DNA from: Streptomyces sp. NBC_00490
Lineage (GTDB): Bacteria > Actinomycetota > Actinomycetes > Streptomycetales > Streptomycetaceae
Direction of reading: 5' to 3'
Length of the DNA: 64,000 nt
NCBI RefSeq assembly: GCF_036013645.1
Contig: NZ_CP107869.1
Location: 4,340,001-4,404,000, forward strand
Under the pieces are notes generated by a model. The model made no database searches and was not told where the DNA came from. It was given only the letters and a program-made list of their open reading frames with translations. Made by a program: the position numbers and the translations under genes. Positions 28,289-34,472 of the stretch are shown here, piece by piece. The stretch's first letter is position 1, and every line of letters begins with the position of its first letter.

Positions 28289-30639
28289 CGCGGGTGACGA
28301 GTACGGCGGACATGGCTGGTATGGCGGCGGATACGGCTGGTACGGCGGACAAGGCAGGTTCGGCAGGCGCGACGGACACGACGGTCGCGACAGGTGCGAC
28401 GGGCACGGCGAGCTCGGCGGCCGCGGCCAGCACCGCGAGTTCGCGCGGCACGGCGGACTCGGGCGGCACGGCGAGTTCGGCGGGCACGACGGACACGGCG
28501 GGCACGGCGGGCACGGCGGGCACGGCGGGCACGGCGGGCACGGCGGGCACGGCGGGCACGGCGGGCACGGCGGACGCGGCGGGCACGGCGGGCACGGCGG
28601 ACGCGGCGGGCACGGCGGGCACGGCGGGCACGGCGGACGCGGCGGACACGACGGTCGCGGCAAGTGCAATGGGCACGGCGGGTTCGGTGGGTCCGGTGGG
28701 CTCGGCGAACGCAGCCGACACGACGGGCACGGGCGGCACGGCGGGCTCGGGCGGCACGGCGGGCTCGGGCGGCACGGCGGGCTCGGGCGGCGCGGCGAGC
28801 ACAACGGGCTCGGCGGACCCCGCGGGCGCGGCGGGCAGCCTGGATGTCGCTGGTGCCGCCCACCGGATCGATGCGTTGCTGCTGGAGCGTCTGGGGCGGG
28901 ACCCGGGGCGGACCGCCCTGGTCTGTGCCGACGGGGCCGTGGTGAGTGCTGGGGAGTTGCGGGAGCGGGTGCTGGTGGTGGCGGCCGCGCTGGGGGCCCG
29001 GGGGCTGGGGCCCGGCGACCGGGTCGCGGTCTATCACGAGCGGTCGGTCGAGTTCGTGGCGGCGGTGCTGGGCGTGGCCTGCGCGGGGGCGGCACACGTG
29101 GCGTTCGACGTGGCCGATCCGCCCGCCCGCACGCTCGGCATGCTGGAGGACTGCGCGCCGCGCGCGGTGCTGACGAGCCGGGCCCTGCGCGACCGCCTCG
29201 ACGGCTGTGCGGTCCCGCTGCTGACGGACGACGAGTACCGCACCGGACAGCCGGCCCCGACACCGGTGGCCGGCTCCCCGGACGACCCCGTCGCGCTGAT
29301 CTTCACGTCCGGCTCGACCGGCCGCCCCAAGGCGTCCCTGATCAGCCACCGCGCCCTGGTCTCCCGGATGAACGCGCTGCAGACCACGCACCCCATGACC
29401 GGCGACGACCGGCTCGTCCACCACACCACGTGCACCTTCGACATGTATCTCGCGGAGATCTACTGGCCGTTGCTCTCCGGCGCCACGCTCGTGCTCTCCG
29501 CCCCCGGCGGACAGCGCGACGCCGACCATCTGGCGGCGCTGATCCGCGACCACGGCGTCACGACGATGTACTTCGGGGTGTCGCTGCTGGAACTGTTCCT
29601 GCTGGCCCGCGACGAGACCGAGCGCTACGACGGTCTGCGCCAGGTCCTGACCGGCGGCGAACCGCTCCCCGCCGACCTGGTGCACCGCTTCCACGCCCGT
29701 TCCACGGCCTCCCTGACCAACCTCTACGGCCCGAGCGAGTGCACGATCCACTGCACCGCCTGGCCGTGCCCGCGCGACCCCGCCCTCGACACGGTCCTCA
29801 TCGGCTCCGCCGTCCCCGACACCGAGCTGTGGGTCCTCGACGAGGACGGCCGTCCGGTGCCCGAGGGCGAACCCGGCGAGCTGCACATCGGCGGCGCGGG
29901 CCTGGCCCTCGGCTATCTCAACCGCCCCGAACTGACCGCGGAACGCTTCCTCGAGTCGCCCCCCGTGGCACCGGGCCGGCGGCTCTACCGCTCCGGCGAC
30001 CTCGTACGGGCCCGGCCCGGCGGCGCCTTGGAGTTCCTCGGCAGGGTCGACCGGCAGGTGAAGATCCGCGGTGTCCGTGTCGAGCTCGGTGAGATCGAGT
30101 CGACGGCCCGGCGTTGCGCGGGGGTGCGGCAGGCGGTCGTGGTGGCACACGGCGCGGGCCTGGAGAAGGCGCTGGCCGCGTTCGTGGTGCCCGAGGTGCC
30201 GTCCGCGCCGGCCGCCGAGCTGACGGCGTCGGTCCGCGAGGCCCTGCGCGGCTGGCTTCCGCCCACGATGGTCCCGGCGACGGTCGACCTCCTGGACGCC
30301 CTCCCGTTCACGCCGAACGGCAAGGTGGACCGCCTGCTGCTGGAGTCCCGGGCGGCACGCGCCACACCGTCGCGCCCGGCGCCCGCAACGGACGCGGGGG
30401 CCGGGGAGCTCGGCGTCGAGGAGCTGGTGGCCGCCGTCTGGTGCGAGGCCCTCGGGCTGGACTCCGTGAAGCCCGACGACGACTTCTTCGACCTGGGCGG
30501 GAACTCGTACAAGGTGGTCGAGACCGTCACCCGGCTCAGGGAGCGGCTGGGCGCGGAGATCCCGCTGGCGGCCCTGCTGGAGGAGCCGACCGTGCGCGGG
30601 TTCGCCGAGGAGATACGGCGGGTCACGGGGCGTGCGTGA
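28285..30639 (+). CDS. NRPS adenylation-PCP didomain with long Thr-Ala-Gly-rich N-terminus
   Basis: This 784-residue protein has residues 1-195 composed almost only of Thr, Ala, Gly and Ser (9-bp repeats encoding TAG). The A domain lies at about 200-690 (LIFTSGSTGRPKASL, YGPSECT, YRSGDLV, NGKVDR) and the PCP at about 700-775 (Ser741 in DLGGNSYKV). The A4 region reads TFDMYLAEIYW, so the conserved Asp that binds the alpha-amine is present. A by-eye ten-residue code is D-M-A-Y-L-G-L-I-H-K, which I do not recognise. As the only A domain in the cluster it must load its own PCP and probably the PCP of the preceding protein. The GTG start overlaps the thioesterase stop; an internal start within the repeat tract is possible. 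Confidence 0.92.
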   Translation: MTRVTSTADMAGMAADTAGTADKAGSAGATDTTVATGATGTASSAAAASTASSRGTADSGGTASSAGTTDTAGTAGTAGTAGTAGTAGTAGTAGTADAAGTAGTADAAGTAGTAGTADAADTTVAASAMGTAGSVGPVGSANAADTTGTGGTAGSGGTAGSGGTAGSGGAASTTGSADPAGAAGSLDVAGAAHRIDALLLERLGRDPGRTALVCADGAVVSAGELRERVLVVAAALGARGLGPGDRVAVYHERSVEFVAAVLGVACAGAAHVAFDVADPPARTLGMLEDCAPRAVLTSRALRDRLDGCAVPLLTDDEYRTGQPAPTPVAGSPDDPVALIFTSGSTGRPKASLISHRALVSRMNALQTTHPMTGDDRLVHHTTCTFDMYLAEIYWPLLSGATLVLSAPGGQRDADHLAALIRDHGVTTMYFGVSLLELFLLARDETERYDGLRQVLTGGEPLPADLVHRFHARSTASLTNLYGPSECTIHCTAWPCPRDPALDTVLIGSAVPDTELWVLDEDGRPVPEGEPGELHIGGAGLALGYLNRPELTAERFLESPPVAPGRRLYRSGDLVRARPGGALEFLGRVDRQVKIRGVRVELGEIESTARRCAGVRQAVVVAHGAGLEKALAAFVVPEVPSAPAAELTASVREALRGWLPPTMVPATVDLLDALPFTPNGKVDRLLLESRAARATPSRPAPATDAGAGELGVEELVAAVWCEALGLDSVKPDDDFFDLGGNSYKVVETVTRLRERLGAEIPLAALLEEPTVRGFAEEIRRVTGRA
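28490..28670 (+). repeat. 9-bp coding microrepeat (GCGGGCACG) in the A-PCP gene
   Basis: GGCGGGCAC-type units repeat every 9 bp with few interruptions, encoding TAG/TAD tripeptides. A related GGCGGCACGGCGGGCTCG unit (18 bp) repeats at about 28730-28790. The frame is preserved. Simple repeats of this kind slip easily, so copy number may differ between strains. Confidence 0.85.
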
Positions 30640-30648
30640 CGGTCGGGC

Positions 30649-32115
30649 TCAGGGTGTGGTCGGCCGTTCCCTGAGCCGGGTCGTCACCCATGCCCCGACC
30701 AGGGCCACCGCCGCCATCGGCAGGAACACCGCGGCGAACGCGGCCGGATGGGAGCCGGTGGCCTCCGTCGCCGTATGGCTCACCGTGCCGCCGCCCAGGG
30801 CCGCGAACGCGGCGCCGCCCGTCGCCAGCAGGACGACGTTGGACAGGGCGTCGGAGATCTGCAGGGAGGCGGAGTTGGTGCCCGCCTGGTCCGGGGCGGA
30901 GAGCTGGAGCAGCAGCACACTCGTGGAGGCGATCACCAGGCCCATGCCGAAACAGCCGAGCCCCCACACCACGGCCAGCGTCCAGACGGGCACCGCGTCG
31001 ATCAGCACGCTCGGCGCGGCGGCGATCGAGGCGGCGACCAGGAGCATGCCCAGCGTCATCAGGCGCTGGCGGTGGGGCTCGACCCGTGGCCGTGACTGCA
31101 CCCACGAGCCCAGCGCCCAGGTGAGGCCGCCCGCGGCGAGGGAGAACCCGGCGAGTGTCGGGGACAGGCCCCGCTGGGTGACCAGCATCAGCGGTACGAA
31201 GGACTCGGCGGCGATGAAGGAGCCCGCGGCGACACCGCGCAGCAGTACCACGGAGGGCAGTCCGCGCACCGCCCGGTAGGTGCCGCGCGGGAGCAGCCCG
31301 AGCACGGCCGGCACCAGCAGCGCGGCTCCGATGATGCCGGGGACGAGGGAGAGCCAGCGGAGGTCCTGGGCGGCGTACTGGAGGAGTCCGGCGCCGAGGG
31401 AGACGGCGAGGGCGAGCCGGATGCGGCGGCGGTCGAAGGCGGCGCTCCCGTCGGATCCCTCCATGGGCCCCGAGGCCCTGCGCCGGATCTGTGGGAGGGC
31501 GAGGGCCAGCGGGAACACGACCAGCACCGGAATGCCGACGAACACCCAGCGCCACCCGAGGTGTTCGGTCACCGCGCCCGAGGCGAGCGGCCCGACGATC
31601 GACGGCACGATCCAGCCCGCCGCGAAGGCCGCCATGATCGCCGGCCGCAGCCGCTCGGGATAGGCCCGCCCGACGACGACGTAGAGGGCGACGATCACCA
31701 GGCCGCCGCCCAGCCCCTGCACGGCCCGCCCGAGGATGAACAGCCACATGGTGCCCGCGGTCCCGGACAGCATCAGCCCCGCGGCGAACGCTCCGATCCC
31801 GCCGGTCAACGCTCCGAGCGGGCCGCGCCGGTCGGACCACTGTCCGGCGAGCACCATCCCGAACAGGCTCGTCGTGAAGTACCCGGAGAACGCGAACGCG
31901 TAGAGCGAGACCCCGTCCAGCTCCCGCGCCGCGACCGGCATCGCCGTCCCCACGGCGGTCGCCTCGAACGCGATCAGCAGCACCACGGACACGATCCCGA
32001 TACTGAGCGCCCGGTACGGCCGGCCCAGCACCCCCTCCTCGACGACAGTGGCCAGGTCGGGGGCGGTGTCCGCGGCATCGGTGCCGCGCGGTTCGAGGGC
32101 TGTCATGGTCGCCAT
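30649..32115 (-). CDS. MFS transporter (drug:H+ antiporter-like)
   Basis: The 488-residue transporter has about 14 hydrophobic segments, an acidic N-terminus, and motif A-like AGQWSDRRGPLGALTGG plus RAVQGLGGGLVIVALYVVVGRAYPERLRP, typical of the DHA2-type multidrug family. It converges on the A-PCP gene with a 9-bp gap. It could export the cluster product or belong to the core genome flanking the insertion; I cannot decide. ATG at 32115 was chosen, with a second ATG at 32106. Two 12-bp palindromes lie upstream, suggesting a repressor. Confidence 0.88.
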   Translation of the reverse strand: MATMTALEPRGTDAADTAPDLATVVEEGVLGRPYRALSIGIVSVVLLIAFEATAVGTAMPVAARELDGVSLYAFAFSGYFTTSLFGMVLAGQWSDRRGPLGALTGGIGAFAAGLMLSGTAGTMWLFILGRAVQGLGGGLVIVALYVVVGRAYPERLRPAIMAAFAAGWIVPSIVGPLASGAVTEHLGWRWVFVGIPVLVVFPLALALPQIRRRASGPMEGSDGSAAFDRRRIRLALAVSLGAGLLQYAAQDLRWLSLVPGIIGAALLVPAVLGLLPRGTYRAVRGLPSVVLLRGVAAGSFIAAESFVPLMLVTQRGLSPTLAGFSLAAGGLTWALGSWVQSRPRVEPHRQRLMTLGMLLVAASIAAAPSVLIDAVPVWTLAVVWGLGCFGMGLVIASTSVLLLQLSAPDQAGTNSASLQISDALSNVVLLATGGAAFAALGGGTVSHTATEATGSHPAAFAAVFLPMAAVALVGAWVTTRLRERPTTP

Positions 32116-32173
32116 CGTAAGGGTCACACCTGGTCTTGGCCCCTGTCCGGAGACGGTCCGACGCCAGGACCTT

Positions 32174-32212
32174 GGTCGTACGACCACCGACGGACTCCCC
32201 CGTTCATGAACG
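32174..32212. promoter_or_regulatory. Pair of 12-bp palindromes upstream of the MFS gene
   Basis: GGTCGTACGACC (32174-32185) and CGTTCATGAACG (32201-32212) are both perfect palindromes, start-to-start 27 bp, about 60-100 bp upstream of the transporter start. A related GGTCGTACCACC occurs near 32277. This is the typical setting of a TetR/MarR-type operator, but no such regulator is adjacent. Confidence 0.45.
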
Positions 32213-32321
32213 GCGTGTGGCAGTCCCGTTGCAGCCCCCGCGATTCCCTTGAGCCCCTCCCCGACGCCCCCGTACGGTCGTACCACCGAGTTCGGCACGG
32301 AGCACCACACTCCACCGACCC

Positions 32322-32396
32322 GGCCGTGTGCCCGAGTGGTTCAGGGACTCGCCTGCAAAGCGAGTTACGTGGGTTCGATTCCCGCCACGGCCTCCA
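32322..32396 (+). tRNA. tRNA-Cys (GCA)
   Basis: The acceptor stem GGCCGTG pairs with CACGGCC. The anticodon arm CTCGC-CTGCAAA-GCGAG gives anticodon GCA, and the T arm is GTGGG-TTCGATT-CCCGC. Discriminator T and an encoded CCA end at 32396. The D arm is CCC...GGG. It lies at the right border of the PKS-NRPS island. tRNA genes are common integration sites, but no duplicated 3' end was seen by eye elsewhere in the window. Confidence 0.95.
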
Positions 32397-32397
32397 C

Positions 32398-32450
32398 CTG
32401 CCTGATCAGGCAGAACTCAAGGGCGGCACTCCGGAAGGGGTGTCGCCCTT
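32398..32450 (+). terminator. Palindrome and terminator hairpin after tRNA-Cys
   Basis: CTGCCTGATCAGGCAG (32398-32413) is a perfect 16-bp palindrome right after the tRNA. It is followed by AAGGGCGGCAC...GTGTCGCCCTT (32419-32450), an 11-bp stem with one G-U-type mismatch. The second hairpin can end tRNA transcription and also faces the convergent SUKH-4 gene. Confidence 0.6.
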
Positions 32451-32477
32451 CTCGGTGTTCCCCGTCGTCCCCACTCT

Positions 32478-33641
32478 TCAGCCGGCGCTGAGTACGCCGC
32501 CCGCCTCGTCCTGGAACGCCTCGGTCCAGTAGTGCCAGCCGACGTCCGTGAGGGTGATGGCCGGGTCGACGGAGGACAGGACCTGGACCATGGTGGCCGC
32601 CAGCTGGGCGTACGGGCCCTCGGACAGTCCGTGGTCCAGGTCCTCGTCGATCGCGCGCTCGCGGTGCAGCAGCCAGAGTGTGAACGCGAGGGTGGAGACG
32701 TCGGTGTTGAGGGGGTGGAGCCGGGCCTCGGGCTCGCTCCAGCGCAGGACCGCGCCCGTTCTGCCGTCGAGGACCAGGCTGTTGTCCTCGACGAGATGGC
32801 CGAGGCGGATCAAGTGGTCGGACCCGTCGGGGAGTTCCGCTCCGGGGGTGTCGGCGTGGTGCTCGGCGAGGGTCGGCAGTGGGACGTCCGTGTCCAGCTG
32901 GAAGAGGACCGCGTCCTCGGGCAGGCCGGTGTCGCGCAGGAAGCGGCGGGTCGGTTCGTGGGTGAGCGTGGCGGGGAAGTCGACGTCCTCGAAGCGCCAG
33001 ACGCCGCCCTGCCCGAACTCCTGGTCCAGGAGCCGGGCCGGAAGGTCCAGGACCGACCCGGACGGTGTGCCCGGGCCCGCGACGAGGGACAGCGGGCGGA
33101 TCAGCGCCGCCATCCGCCAGTACGGCGACACCTCACCGTCCGCGCCCTCCTCGAAGACCGCGAGCAGCTGACGCGAGGCCTCCGCCGCCACCTGCGGTCC
33201 GAAGCGTCCGGCGTAGGAGGCGAACTGTCCGCGCAGCTCGGCCAGTTCCTCCGCCGCCGAAGCGAACCGGACGAGCTTCTCCAGCGAGGGGGCCAGCGGG
33301 CGGCGCTCCATGAGTTCCGGGGTGTCGTACCAGAAGTCGGTCGTGGACACCTCGCCCGTGGCGCCGTCGAGCAGGACCGGTTCCGTCTCTTGGCCCTCGA
33401 TGTCGAGCAGTCCGCCGATGACCAGCTGGTCCCGCAGCTCCTCGGCCAGCCGCCCCTCGGGGTCGCCGGTCGCGTCGGTCACCGTCCGCAGGCCCTCGCG
33501 CTCAAGCTCCGTGAAGCTCAGCAGGCCGATCTCGGAAGGCAGTCCGGGCCCCGCCAGCCAGCGGCGCGTCGAGGCGTGCGTGACGAAGCGTTCGAGGTCG
33601 TCGTCGGTCAGTGTGATCACCGCGGTGGCGGTCGTGCTCAT
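32478..33641 (-). CDS. SUKH-4 family protein, duplicated (immunity-type fold)
   Basis: The 387-residue protein contains two related halves, each starting with a 'TRRWLAGPGLPSEIG' / 'TRRFLRDTGLPEDAV' segment followed by a hydrophobic beta-rich part (LVIGGLLDIEGQE, LIRLGHLVEDNSLVLDGRTGAVLRW). This is the SUKH-4 pattern seen in streptomycete immunity proteins of polymorphic toxin systems. No toxin gene is next to it, so it may be an orphan or act in another SUKH role. The ATG at 33641 follows GGGGGAACG. Three 11-bp direct repeats lie 44-76 bp upstream. Confidence 0.75.
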   Translation of the reverse strand: MSTTATAVITLTDDDLERFVTHASTRRWLAGPGLPSEIGLLSFTELEREGLRTVTDATGDPEGRLAEELRDQLVIGGLLDIEGQETEPVLLDGATGEVSTTDFWYDTPELMERRPLAPSLEKLVRFASAAEELAELRGQFASYAGRFGPQVAAEASRQLLAVFEEGADGEVSPYWRMAALIRPLSLVAGPGTPSGSVLDLPARLLDQEFGQGGVWRFEDVDFPATLTHEPTRRFLRDTGLPEDAVLFQLDTDVPLPTLAEHHADTPGAELPDGSDHLIRLGHLVEDNSLVLDGRTGAVLRWSEPEARLHPLNTDVSTLAFTLWLLHRERAIDEDLDHGLSEGPYAQLAATMVQVLSSVDPAITLTDVGWHYWTEAFQDEAGGVLSAG

Positions 33642-33684
33642 CGTTCCCCCGTGCGTGCAAGTTCGCAGTCCCAGGCAGTCCCGG

Positions 33685-33717
33685 GGCAGTTCGCAGGCAG
33701 TTCGCAGGCAGTTCCCC
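33685..33717. repeat. Three 11-bp direct repeats upstream of the SUKH-4 gene
   Basis: GGCAGTTCGCA occurs at 33685 and 33696, with GGCAGTTCCCC at 33707. The 11-bp spacing is about one DNA helical turn, so the copies face the same side. They lie just upstream of the SUKH-4 start, in a position suited to an activator or repressor site. Confidence 0.55.
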
Positions 33718-33819
33718 GAGCAGGGCCGGACGGGCCGAGCAGTGCAGGTCCCGCCGCCGTTCCCCACTGACAGGAACACTACGCGGCACCACTGACAACG
33801 CCCCTTGGCTCAGAAGACG

Positions 33820-34350
33820 TCAGGCGACCCTCGCGCGTTGCCTCTCCGCCACGATCGCCTCCACCGTCTCCCCCACCGACAGCTCCGAGGTGTCCAGCCA
33901 CAGGCCGATCCGCGGTGTCTCGGCCCGCAGCACGTGGTCCAGTTCCGTGACCGACCAGTGCGCCCCGTACCCCGTCTTGCCCCGCCCGGCCTCCCGGGCG
34001 GCCACGGTCTCGGGGCCCGGCGCGAGGACGACGACGTACAGCGGGCGGGTGCGGATCAGGCGTACGTACGCGGCCAGTTCCTCCCCCAGCACCACGTCCT
34101 GCACCACCGCCGTGAACCCGGCCTCGGCATACGCGTCCGCCGTCGCCGCCGACAGCCGGTACCGCAACCGGAGCTGGGACTCGCCCTCGCCGCCGGGGCC
34201 GCCGTCGTAGTCCTGGCGTCCGGAGACGATCATCCGCCGGAAGAGGTCCCCGCGGACGTGCGCGGCCCGCGGCAGCCTCTCCGCCAGTGCCTGGGCGACC
34301 GTCGACTTGCCGGACGCCATCACGCCGGTCACGAGGACCACCCCGGGCAT
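33820..34350 (-). CDS. P-loop kinase-like ATPase (AAA_33 type)
   Basis: The 176-residue protein has an N-terminal P-loop GVMASGKSTVAQALAERLP and a lid-like region rich in Arg (RGDLFRRMIVSGRQ). It resembles small phosphotransferases of the AAA_33/shikimate-kinase-like group; the substrate is unknown. The ATG overlaps the stop of the upstream 40-residue membrane protein (TGATG), placing it at the end of the molybdenum-hydroxylase operon. It might modify a small molecule related to that enzyme, but this is only context. Confidence 0.8.
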   Translation of the reverse strand: MPGVVLVTGVMASGKSTVAQALAERLPRAAHVRGDLFRRMIVSGRQDYDGGPGGEGESQLRLRYRLSAATADAYAEAGFTAVVQDVVLGEELAAYVRLIRTRPLYVVVLAPGPETVAAREAGRGKTGYGAHWSVTELDHVLRAETPRIGLWLDTSELSVGETVEAIVAERQRARVA

Positions 34351-34472
34351 CACGTCAGGTACACGCCGCCCAGCACGACCACGATCGCCGCCAGCGCGAA
34401 CACCAGGATCCACACCAGCAGCTTGCCCACGCTGGGCGGAGGCTCGTAGCGCTGGGGATCCTGCGCGCTCAC
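34350..34472 (-). CDS. 40-residue single-span membrane protein
   Basis: The peptide starts at GTG 34472 (overlapping the upstream molybdenum-subunit stop as GTGA) and ends in a TGATG overlap with the kinase gene. It begins SAQDPQRYEPPPSVGK and continues with about 22 hydrophobic residues (LLVWILVFALAAIVVVLGG). Both overlaps and the clean hydrophobic segment argue it is a real gene. The function is unknown; membrane tethering of the operon's products is conceivable. Confidence 0.65.
   Translation of the reverse strand: MSAQDPQRYEPPPSVGKLLVWILVFALAAIVVVLGGVYLT

Noticed and set aside
32322..32396. tRNA-Cys as attachment site of an integrated element carrying the PKS-NRPS cluster
   Set aside because: No integrase gene and no direct repeat of the tRNA 3' end was seen in the window, so integration at this tRNA is unsupported, though the cluster does look like an island.
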